The translations under genes were made by a program, and so were the position numbers. A DNA stretch of 13,593 bases from Lysobacterales bacterium UBA5700 (lineage in GTDB: Bacteria > Pseudomonadota > Gammaproteobacteria > Xanthomonadales > Xanthomonadaceae). Positions 7,816 through 13,593 of this stretch are shown here, piece by piece. The notes below the pieces were generated by a model. That model was not told the origin of the DNA and did not search any database. It saw nothing but the letters and a program-made list of their open reading frames with translations. Each line of letters opens with the position of its first letter. The stretch's first letter is position 1. The stretch lies in NCBI GenBank assembly GCA_002420085.1, contig DIHI01000165.1:20998-34590 (forward strand), read 5' to 3'.

Positions 7816-10071
7816 ATGAACCGCCACACCCAGCACGCCACCCGCACGCTGATCGCCAGCGCTGCGGCCGCCCTGTTCGCACTCGCCAGCGGCCCGGCAG
7901 CGGCCCAGACCGCACTCGGCCCGGTCACCGCCCGCGATACCGTCTACCAGATACTCACCGACCGCTTCTTCGACGGCGACCCCAGCAACAATATTCCGCC
8001 CGGTTCCCCCGCCCAGATCTTCGATGGCACCGGCAATGACCTCAAGCTTTACCAGGGCGGCGACTTCCAGGGCATCATCGACAAGATTCCCTACCTCAAG
8101 ACCATGGGCATCACGGCAGTCTGGATTTCCGCTCCGTATGCCAACCGTGATGAACCGATCATCGATTTCCAGTCCGGTGGCGGTCAATTGATCTGGTCCA
8201 GCTACCACGGCTACCACGCCAGCAACTACTACCGGACCAACCGGCACTACGGCGACATGCGCGACTTCACCGACCTGGTGAATGCCCTGCACGCCAATGG
8301 CATCAAGGTGGTGATCGACTTCGTCACCAACCACACCAGCCGCTGGCAGAACCCGACCAACAACAACTCGCCGGAAAACGGCCGGCTGTACGAACCCGAC
8401 CGCAACAGCAGCGGCAATTTCGTGTTCGACGTCGATGGCAACCCGGTCGATCTCAACGGCGACGGCAAGCACGACAACCTGATCGCCGACCCCAACGGCA
8501 GCGTCAATCCGGGCTGGTTCCACCGCCTCGGCGATCGCGGCTCCGACAGCAGCCGGTTCGGCTATCGCTACAAGGATCTCGGATCACTGGCCGATTTCAC
8601 CCACGAGCTTCCGGCCGTCGCCAAGTATCTCGAAGACGCCGCCAAGTTCTGGAAGACCAAGGGCATCGACGGCTACCGCCACGACGCCACTCTGCACATG
8701 AATCCGGCCTTCGCCAAGGGACTGCGCGATGCCATCGACGCCGCTCCGGGCGGCGCCGTGACCCACTTCGGCGAGTTCTTCATCGGCAAGCCCGACCCGA
8801 AGTACGGCGAGTACGTGTCGTTCCCCGATCGCACCGGGATCAACAACCTCGACTTCGAGTATTTCCGCACGATCACCAATGTGATCGGCAGCGGCTCGGA
8901 GAACATGAACGCACTGGCCAATTTCTACCAGTACACCGACATCGACTACACCTACGAAAACCAGACCGTCACCTTCATCGACAACCATGACGTGCCGCGC
9001 TTCCTGCGCGTCAACAGCGATTGGCGCAGCCTGGATGTGGCCCTGGCCCTGACCCTGGTGTCGCGCGGCATCCCCAACATCTACTACGGCACCGAGCAGT
9101 ACGTGAACGGCCGCGACGGCAGCGAAAACGGCGGCCGGGTGTTCATGCAGACCGATACCACGTTCAACCAGAACACCCGTGCCTACCGGATCATCCAGAA
9201 GCTGTCGGCGCTGCGCAAACAGAACGACGCGGTGGCATTCGGTCAGACCAGCATCCTGTACTCGAACCCGGACGTGCTGGTGATGTCGCGCAAGTTCTAT
9301 GACAAGCAGGTCATCATCGCGATCAACCGCAGTCCGTTCGCCAGCTACAACGTGCCGTCCCTGGCCACCAGTCTGCCGGCTGGCACCTACACCGACGTGC
9401 TCACCGGCGAACTGAGCGGCGCCAGCATGAGCGTCTCGGGCGGTCTGATCGGGGGCTTCAACCTCGGCCTGCAGGAAGTCAACGTCTGGAGCCACAACCC
9501 CAGCCTCGGCAGCACGCCGCGAATCGGTGACATGCAGGCGGTGGTCGGACGCAGTGGCGATCGCGTTCGCATCTTCGGCACCGGTCTGGACGGCAGCGTC
9601 CAGGTCAAGTTCGGCACGACCAGCGCGACCGTGGTGTCGAACACCGCCACCAGCATCCTGGTGACCGTGCCTTCGGTCGCGGCCGGCGAACGCCTGGTGA
9701 CGGTGACCAAGAACGGGGTGGTCAGCAATTCGTTCACCTTCAACGTGCTGTCCAACGACCAGAACCAGGTGATCTTCCACGTCGAGGCGTTCACCCAGCC
9801 CGGCCAGAATGTCTACGTGGTCGGCAATGTTCCGGAACTGGGCAACTGGGATCCGGCCAAGGCCCGCGACGCCTTCCACAACCCGGATTCGGCGCAGTGG
9901 TGGAAGTGGTTCCTGCCGGTCAGCCTGCCGGCCGGCACGACCTTCGAGTACAAGTACATCATGAAGAACGCCCAGGGGGCGGTGGTCTGGGAGTCCGGCA
10001 CCAATCGGGTCGCCACCAGCTCGTCCGATCCGGCCGGAGTGGTCGATCTGCCAATGGAATTCTTCCGCTGA
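7816..10071 (+). CDS. Secreted GH13 alpha-amylase with cyclodextrin glucanotransferase architecture
   Basis: This 751-residue extracellular starch enzyme has a signal peptide at 1-31 (Ala-rich core, AAAQ at the cleavage zone). The GH13 A/B catalytic domain covers about 36-475, followed by the C domain to about 565. An IPT/TIG domain spans about 568-648 and a C-terminal CBM20 starch-binding domain about 649-751, with Trp678 (GNW) and Trp725 (WESGTN) as likely sugar-stacking residues. Catalytic motifs are complete: DFVTNH (168-173), GIDGYRHD with nucleophile Asp290, HFGEFF with acid/base Glu320, and FIDNHD with Asp392. The N-terminal calcium loop (TDRFFDGDPSNN) is as in CGTases. Two acceptor-site positions differ: Gly256 aligns with the Tyr/Phe195 needed for cyclisation, and Leu293 replaces the usual Lys232. 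I therefore predict mainly hydrolysis or maltooligosaccharide release rather than cyclodextrin formation. AAGGAG sits 7 bases before the ATG, which fixes the start. Confidence 0.95.
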   Translation: MNRHTQHATRTLIASAAAALFALASGPAAAQTALGPVTARDTVYQILTDRFFDGDPSNNIPPGSPAQIFDGTGNDLKLYQGGDFQGIIDKIPYLKTMGITAVWISAPYANRDEPIIDFQSGGGQLIWSSYHGYHASNYYRTNRHYGDMRDFTDLVNALHANGIKVVIDFVTNHTSRWQNPTNNNSPENGRLYEPDRNSSGNFVFDVDGNPVDLNGDGKHDNLIADPNGSVNPGWFHRLGDRGSDSSRFGYRYKDLGSLADFTHELPAVAKYLEDAAKFWKTKGIDGYRHDATLHMNPAFAKGLRDAIDAAPGGAVTHFGEFFIGKPDPKYGEYVSFPDRTGINNLDFEYFRTITNVIGSGSENMNALANFYQYTDIDYTYENQTVTFIDNHDVPRFLRVNSDWRSLDVALALTLVSRGIPNIYYGTEQYVNGRDGSENGGRVFMQTDTTFNQNTRAYRIIQKLSALRKQNDAVAFGQTSILYSNPDVLVMSRKFYDKQVIIAINRSPFASYNVPSLATSLPAGTYTDVLTGELSGASMSVSGGLIGGFNLGLQEVNVWSHNPSLGSTPRIGDMQAVVGRSGDRVRIFGTGLDGSVQVKFGTTSATVVSNTATSILVTVPSVAAGERLVTVTKNGVVSNSFTFNVLSNDQNQVIFHVEAFTQPGQNVYVVGNVPELGNWDPAKARDAFHNPDSAQWWKWFLPVSLPAGTTFEYKYIMKNAQGAVVWESGTNRVATSSSDPAGVVDLPMEFFR

Positions 10072-10101
10072 ACGATAACCGGCAACCGTGAGCCCTTGCT
10101 T

Positions 10102-10131
10102 GGAGGATCGCGGTGGCCGCCGCGATCCTCC
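10102..10131. terminator. Strong hairpin between convergent amylase and hslR
   Basis: GGAGGATCGCGG (10102-10113) and CCGCGATCCTCC (10120-10131) form a perfect 12-bp stem with a 6-base loop. It lies 30 bases after the amylase stop, in the 146-base gap before the converging hslR end, so it is probably a two-way terminator or 3'-end stabiliser. No T-run follows on either strand. Confidence 0.55.
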
Positions 10132-10217
10132 GTCCATCCGGCCCATCCGATCCGCATCGATGCCGCCTTCCGACCGACCGGGTCGGGAGGCCGGCATTCG
10201 ATCGGCTCAGTCATCGA

Positions 10218-10658
10218 TCACAGCGCGTCGATGTCGCCCAGGGCACGAATCAGGCGCCGGGCACGCTTGTCCGGCTTCGATGCCGGGGCCTGAAAACCGG
10301 CCCGTTCGATACGCCGCCGCTCACGCTCGACCTCGCGCGCCTGACGACTGGCATCCGATTCGCGATACAGCGCCTGCGCCACCGAAGCCGGCCCACGCTG
10401 CTCGCTCAGAACCAGCACCTCGATTTCGTAACGCTCGTGCTCGCGCCGAACGGCCAGCCGATCGCCCGCGCGCAGCGCTTTGGCCGGTTTGCCGCAGGCA
10501 TCACCATTGACCTCGACCCGGCCGGCCTCGATCGCCTGCTTGGCCAGGCTGCGGGTCTTGAACATGCGCGCCGCCCACAGCCAGACATCCAGGCGCACGC
10601 TGCCGATGGCAAGCCCGCCCGCATCAACCGTGCCCGACACGACCGGGTCTCGACTCAA
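10218..10658 (-). CDS. hslR: Heat-shock protein 15 (Hsp15), S4-domain RNA-binding protein
   Basis: Hsp15 is a heat-shock protein that binds stalled 50S subunits carrying a nascent chain and helps recycle them. The product is about 146 residues (E. coli about 133). The S4 domain lies at about 22-80: VRLDVWLWAARMFKTRSLA, then AIEAGRVEVNG, then ALRAGDRLAV. A conserved EQRGPAS patch (86-92) and a basic Arg/Lys-rich tail follow. The TTG start at 10658 overlaps the htpG stop as TTGA, suggesting coupled translation. GTG codons at 10640 and just before the S4 motif (VRLD) are alternatives, so the first 20 residues are uncertain. Position behind htpG and the sigma32 promoter fits heat-shock control; in E. 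coli hslR sits with hslO instead. Confidence 0.9.
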   Translation of the reverse strand: MSRDPVVSGTVDAGGLAIGSVRLDVWLWAARMFKTRSLAKQAIEAGRVEVNGDACGKPAKALRAGDRLAVRREHERYEIEVLVLSEQRGPASVAQALYRESDASRQAREVERERRRIERAGFQAPASKPDKRARRLIRALGDIDAL

Positions 10659-12613
10659 CTGGCCAGCAAGCGGTTGATCCGAGCATTGAAGGCCGCCGGA
10701 TCCTCGATGCCGCCGCCACTGGCCAGGCGTGCCTGCTCGAACAGCAGCCAGCCGAGATCGCTGGCACGTGCCTGATCGGACTCATCCGCCAGGCGACGAA
10801 TCAGCGGATGGCCTGGATTGATCTCCAGGATCGGCTCGGCCGGGCCAGCACCGTGGCCAGCCTGTTGCAGCAGGCGCTGCATGTGCAGGGCCATGTCGTG
10901 CTCTTCCAGCACCAGACAGGCGGGTGAATCGGTGAGCCGCCGCGAAATTCGCACGTCCTTGACGCTGCCGCCGAGCAGGGCCTTGAGTCGGTCGACCAGG
11001 GGCGCCGCATCCTGGGCGGCCTGCTCGCGTTCGGCCTGTCCGCTGTCCGGACCGAGGGCATCCAGATCGAGTTCACCCTTGGCGACATTGCGCAGCCGCT
11101 TGCCCTGATATTCGGTGAAATAGCTGGCCAGCCATTCGTCGATGCGCTCGTGCATCAACAGCACCTCGATGCCGCGCGCTTTCAGCGCTTCCAACTGCGG
11201 GCTGCCGACGGCGGCCTTCCAACTCTCGGCGGTGAGGTAGTAGATCTCGTTCTGGCCGGTCGCCATGCGAGCGATATAGTCGTCGAGCGAGACCCGCTGG
11301 TCCGGGCCGTCGCTGCGGGTCGAGGGATAGCGCAACAGCTTGAGGATGCGTTCGCGATGGCTGAAATCCTCGGCGACGCCCTCCTTGAGGACCGTGCCGA
11401 ACTCGCGCCAGAAGGTGTCGTACCTGTCGCCACCTTCGGCCACCAGTCGATCGAGCAGATCGAGCACGCGCTTGCTCAGGGCGCCCTTGATCCGTTCGAC
11501 CTGGCGATTGTTCTGCAAGGTCTCACGACTGACATTGAGCGGCAGATCGTCGGAATCGACGACCCCGCGCACGAATCGCAGATAGGCCGGCAGCATGGTC
11601 TCGGATGCGTCACTGATGAACACCCGCTTGATGTAGAGCTTCAGCCCCTTGCGCTCGTCGCGACCAAACTGAAAATCAAACGGCGCCTTGGCCGGGATGT
11701 ACAGCAGCGAGGTGAAATTCTGGTTGCCCTCGACCTTGTTGTGGGTCCAGGCCAGCGCATCGCCGAAATCATGGGCGACATGGCGATAGAAACCCTGATA
11801 GTCGTCATCGGACAGTTCGTTCTTCGGCCGGGTCCACAAGGCGGAACTGTGATTGACGGTATCCCAGCGCGGCTCGCGTCCGGCACGCTCGGCAGCGGCC
11901 GAGGCGGCATCGGCCGAGGTGCTGTCGCTGCCATCGGCGGTGTCCGGGTCGGCGTCAGGATCGGCATCCGGTCGGGCCGGCATACGGATCGGAAAGCCGA
12001 TGTGATCGGAATAGGTGCGCACCAGCGCACGCAATTTCCAGTCGTCGAGATAGACCTCCTCGTCGTCACGCAGATGCAGGGTCACTGCGGTGCCGCGCGG
12101 GGTGTCGGCCGGCGCCGGCTCGATGGTGAATGCGCCATCACCGCGCGAACGCCAGGTCCAGGCCGAGGTTTCACCGGCACGGCGGCTGGTGACGCTGACC
12201 TCATCGGCGACGATGAAGGCCGAATAGAAGCCGACCCCGAACTGGCCGATCAGATTGGCATCGGCCTTCTGACCTTCGGCCAGGGCTTCGAGGAAGCGCT
12301 TGGTGCCCGAGCGGGCGATCGTGCCGAGGTTGCTGATCATCTCCTCGCGACTCATGCCGATCCCGGTGTCGCGGACGGTCAGGGTGCGGGCCGCGCGATC
12401 GGCGAGCAGGTCGATGTGCAACTCAGACTGGCCACTGGTCAGCGCCGCATCCTTGACCGCCTCGAAGCGCAGCTTGTCACAGGCATCGGATGCGTTGGAG
12501 ATCAATTCGCGCAGGAAAATATCGCGATTGGAGTACAGCGAGTGGATGACCAGGTGCAGCACCTGCTGGACTTCGGCCTGGAAGGCATGGGTTTCGGTCT
12601 CGACAGCGGTCAT
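10655..12613 (-). CDS. htpG: Molecular chaperone HtpG (bacterial Hsp90)
   Basis: HtpG is the cytosolic ATP-dependent Hsp90 chaperone, working as a dimer with the DnaK system. The 652-residue product has the GHKL ATPase domain at about 1-210: SNRDIFLRELISNASDA, DTGIGMS and GQFGVGFYSAF. A middle domain (about 250-530) carries ALWTR and LPLNVSRE with the catalytic-loop Arg, and a C-terminal dimerisation domain ends in INRLLAS. Between N and middle domains (about 212-249) is an acidic low-complexity linker (DADPDADPDTADGSDS), roughly 25 residues longer than in E. coli HtpG (624 residues). The start was set at ATG 12613, which has GGAG 6 bases upstream; an upstream ATG at 12634 lacks this. The gene leads an operon with hslR and has a sigma32-type promoter. 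Confidence 0.97.
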   Translation of the reverse strand: MTAVETETHAFQAEVQQVLHLVIHSLYSNRDIFLRELISNASDACDKLRFEAVKDAALTSGQSELHIDLLADRAARTLTVRDTGIGMSREEMISNLGTIARSGTKRFLEALAEGQKADANLIGQFGVGFYSAFIVADEVSVTSRRAGETSAWTWRSRGDGAFTIEPAPADTPRGTAVTLHLRDDEEVYLDDWKLRALVRTYSDHIGFPIRMPARPDADPDADPDTADGSDSTSADAASAAAERAGREPRWDTVNHSSALWTRPKNELSDDDYQGFYRHVAHDFGDALAWTHNKVEGNQNFTSLLYIPAKAPFDFQFGRDERKGLKLYIKRVFISDASETMLPAYLRFVRGVVDSDDLPLNVSRETLQNNRQVERIKGALSKRVLDLLDRLVAEGGDRYDTFWREFGTVLKEGVAEDFSHRERILKLLRYPSTRSDGPDQRVSLDDYIARMATGQNEIYYLTAESWKAAVGSPQLEALKARGIEVLLMHERIDEWLASYFTEYQGKRLRNVAKGELDLDALGPDSGQAEREQAAQDAAPLVDRLKALLGGSVKDVRISRRLTDSPACLVLEEHDMALHMQRLLQQAGHGAGPAEPILEINPGHPLIRRLADESDQARASDLGWLLFEQARLASGGGIEDPAAFNARINRLLAS

Positions 12614-12659
12614 GGCGACTCCGGAAGACGGCATTCGTGGGAACAGAGGGATGCCTGCA

Positions 12660-12687
12660 AGATGGGCATGCCGTGCGCCGTTTCAAG
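12660..12687 (-). promoter_or_regulatory. Sigma32 heat-shock promoter of htpG-hslR
   Basis: Reading leftward there is CTTGAAA (12687-12681), a 14-base spacer, and CCCATCT (12666-12660). This agrees with the sigma32 consensus CTTGAAA-N11-15-CCCCATNT except for one C at the front of the -10 block (G here). The predicted start is about 40 bases ahead of the htpG ATG. The -35 element begins just 4 bases past the end of the T-run of the rplS terminator, so the two units are tightly packed but insulated. Confidence 0.75.
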
Positions 12688-12690
12688 GCG

Positions 12691-12724
12691 CAAAAATGCA
12701 AACGGCCGCCCGGAGGCGGCCGTT
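12691..12724 (-). terminator. Rho-independent terminator of rplS
   Basis: Reading leftward, AACGGCCGCC (12724-12715), loop TCCG, and GGCGGCCGTT (12710-12701) form a perfect 10-bp stem closed by a tight tetraloop, followed by TGCATTTTTG. This is a canonical intrinsic terminator starting 27 bases after the rplS stop codon, upstream of the htpG promoter. Confidence 0.8.
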
Positions 12725-12750
12725 CGGATCGACGGTGGCGCGGGGTCGGC

Positions 12751-13131
12751 TCAGCCGGCCGACGGCGCCCGATAGTTGAGGTCTTCCTTGATGCGGGCCT
12801 TCTTGCCTTCCAGGTCGCGCAGGTAGTAGAGCTTGCCAGCGCGCACCTTGCCACGCCGCTTGACCTCGACCGAATCGATGGCCTGGCTATGGCTCTGGAA
12901 CACCCGCTCGACGCCGAAGCCGTGGGAAATCTTGCGCACCGTGAAGGCCGAATTCAGGCCCCGGTTGCGCTTGGCGATCACCACCCCCTCGAACGCCTGG
13001 ACGCGCTCGCGGTTGCCCTCCTTCACCTTGACATTGACGATCACGGTGTCGCCGGGACCGAAGGCCGGAAGCTCGCGCTGCATCTGCTCGGCTTCAAACT
13101 GGGCGATGACGGATTTGTTGAGCTTGCTCAT
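12751..13131 (-). CDS. rplS: Large ribosomal subunit protein bL19
   Basis: L19 sits at the interface of the 30S and 50S subunits. The 126-residue product contains the family signatures in order: a short N-terminal helix ([12 protein letters not shown]), [63 protein letters not shown] and [10 protein letters not shown] short tail of about 8 residues extends past the end of the E. coli protein (115 residues). The ATG at 13131 was chosen because it begins the conserved helix; the frame stays open further upstream, but with unrelated sequence. The ribosome site is weak (GGTG). In most gammaproteobacteria rplS follows rpsP-rimM-trmD; here no trmD end is found in the 460 bases upstream. The gene seems to have its own promoter and is followed by a strong terminator. 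Confidence 0.97.
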   Translation of the reverse strand: MSKLNKSVIAQFEAEQMQRELPAFGPGDTVIVNVKVKEGNRERVQAFEGVVIAKRNRGLNSAFTVRKISHGFGVERVFQSHSQAIDSVEVKRRGKVRAGKLYYLRDLEGKKARIKEDLNYRAPSAG

Positions 13132-13265
13132 GGTGGCACCACTGATTGCGACGGTTGGTTGCGTCGGCTTCGACATGAAACCGATCGAGGACGGGTTGCT
13201 TGGCTGGGTCTGGCTGCCGGCGTGTTGCCCGAACGGGGACACGACTCGGCGCGACCAAGTCAGAC

Positions 13266-13271
13266 AGTATA
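13266..13271 (-). promoter_or_regulatory. Candidate -10 element for rplS
   Basis: TATACT reads leftward about 135 bases ahead of the rplS ATG and matches TATAAT at 5 of 6 positions in GC-rich DNA. The sequence 17 bases upstream (GGCGCG) is a poor -35, so an activator or other upstream contacts would be needed. It supports rplS being transcribed alone in this genome. Confidence 0.4.
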
Positions 13272-13295
13272 GACCGGATTCGATGTCGCGCGCCA

Positions 13296-13317
13296 GTCCT
13301 GGAAAAGTCCTGGAAAA
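13296..13317. repeat. 11-base tandem repeat, two copies
   Basis: GTCCTGGAAAA occurs twice back to back (13296-13306 and 13307-13317) without mismatch, just upstream of the candidate rplS promoter. Confidence 0.8.
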
Positions 13318-13333
13318 GACTGTCCGAGTCTTG

Positions 13334-13389
13334 TCCAACGAGGCATGAGCCTGAACGGCCCGCTCTGATTCCAACGAGGAATGAGCCTG
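13334..13389. repeat. 20-base direct repeats with 36-base period
   Basis: TCCAACGAGGCATGAGCCTG (13334-13353) and TCCAACGAGGAATGAGCCTG (13370-13389) differ at one base. They stand between rplS and the putative transposase fragment, and may mark a duplicated regulatory site or an element end. Confidence 0.8.
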
Positions 13390-13430
13390 GAACTGGCGTC
13401 GGCTGACACGCCGGTTCGATCATCACAGCC

Positions 13431-13593
13431 ATGGTGATCGACATGAACGAGTCTCAGATGCGCACGCTGGCGCAGGTCCGCGAGGTACTGGCCGGCTCGC
13501 CCGTTGCAGCCGCGCGATTCGGCCCACGGCTCCCTGCTTCCACACCCCGCAGAAAGCCCGCCGCTGGCAGTCGAATCAGCGGCGTGCGGCGCT
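13431..13593 (+). pseudogene. Possible N-terminal fragment of an integrase-type transposase (runs off the right edge)
   Basis: From the ATG at 13431 the frame is open to the window end (54 codons). The first 22 or so residues (MVIDMNESQMRTLAQVREVLAG) resemble the N-terminus of a widespread group of DDE integrase-core transposases, in which a MNxxQLxTxxQVRxFLxG pattern precedes a helix-turn-helix. This is recalled, not searched. After about residue 23 the translation becomes Pro/Arg-rich and no longer family-like in any frame, so the element seems broken or rearranged near 13500. An inverted repeat TCGATCA/TGATCGA (13416-13422, 13435-13441) straddles the start codon. No ribosome site is obvious. 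It could equally be non-coding sequence with a chance match. Confidence 0.35.

Larger units (their letters stand above)
13132..13430. other. rplS leader and repeat-bearing spacer
   Basis: No gene is supported here. The minus strand carries TATACT (13271-13266), a good -10 placing a start about 128 bases ahead of rplS, but with no clear -35. To its right are an 11-base tandem repeat (13296-13317) and a pair of near-identical 20-base direct repeats (13334-13353 and 13370-13389). The expected 3' end of trmD is absent from the minus strand. Confidence 0.5.

Noticed and set aside
8584..10197. 537-codon open frame on the minus strand opposite the amylase
   Set aside because: It is the antisense of a well-supported GH13 gene. 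The composition (His/Asp/Val/Ala-rich) is an artefact of GC-rich codon use, and no family motif or ribosome site is seen.
11150..12775. 541-codon open frame on the plus strand opposite htpG
   Set aside because: It is the antisense shadow of htpG and extends through the rplS terminator and sigma32 promoter; no recognisable domain.
13094..13444. Minus-strand open frame upstream of rplS as a possible trmD end
   Set aside because: The translation has no TrmD-like features and overlaps the rplS start in another frame.

Overview
The window is GC-rich chromosomal DNA from a Gram-negative bacterium, most likely a gammaproteobacterium near the Xanthomonadales. This is inferred from the gene content (LpxH, a lipobox lipoprotein, an FtsK/TrxB divergent pair, a YffB-DapE pair, HtpG, Hsp15 and L19), from the E. 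coli-like motif spacing of these proteins, and from the GC-rich codon use. I ran no database search. Most of the window is housekeeping DNA, and I see no defence island, CRISPR array, rRNA or tRNA.

Layout, left to right. The 5' part of ftsK runs leftward off the window edge from a GTG start. It is divergent from trxB (thioredoxin reductase), with a good sigma70-type promoter for ftsK in the gap. trxB converges on a small secreted DUF4399-type protein gene. After a gene-free spacer come a signal-peptide-bearing cyclophilin and lpxH (lipid A synthesis), overlapping as GTGA. These converge on a leftward cluster read in the order YffB/Spx-like protein, dapE (lysine and peptidoglycan precursor synthesis), lipoprotein. 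A 527-base divergent spacer follows, holding a LacI-family-like operator. Then comes a large secreted five-domain GH13 amylase with the architecture of cyclodextrin glucanotransferases (A/B, C, IPT, CBM20). A hairpin separates its 3' end from a leftward heat-shock unit, htpG-hslR, preceded by a near-consensus sigma32 promoter. Immediately upstream of that promoter is the terminator of rplS (ribosomal protein L19). The right end holds an rplS leader with its own candidate promoter, short direct repeats, and what looks like the broken N-terminus of a transposase on the plus strand.

How the genes work together. FtsK, DapE and LpxH serve the cell envelope and division. TrxB and the YffB-like protein belong to thiol chemistry, but they are not linked in one operon. 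HtpG and Hsp15 form a plausible heat-shock operon. The amylase is an accessory secreted starch enzyme that may be under sugar-responsive repression.

The most interesting points are: the amylase has the overall build of a CGTase, but a glycine where cyclising enzymes carry Tyr/Phe; htpG has a textbook sigma32 promoter that appears to drive hslR as well; HtpG has a long acidic linker; rplS is detached from trmD and lies next to a mobile-element remnant; and GATC is strongly over-represented. I did not find a convincing new multi-gene system.
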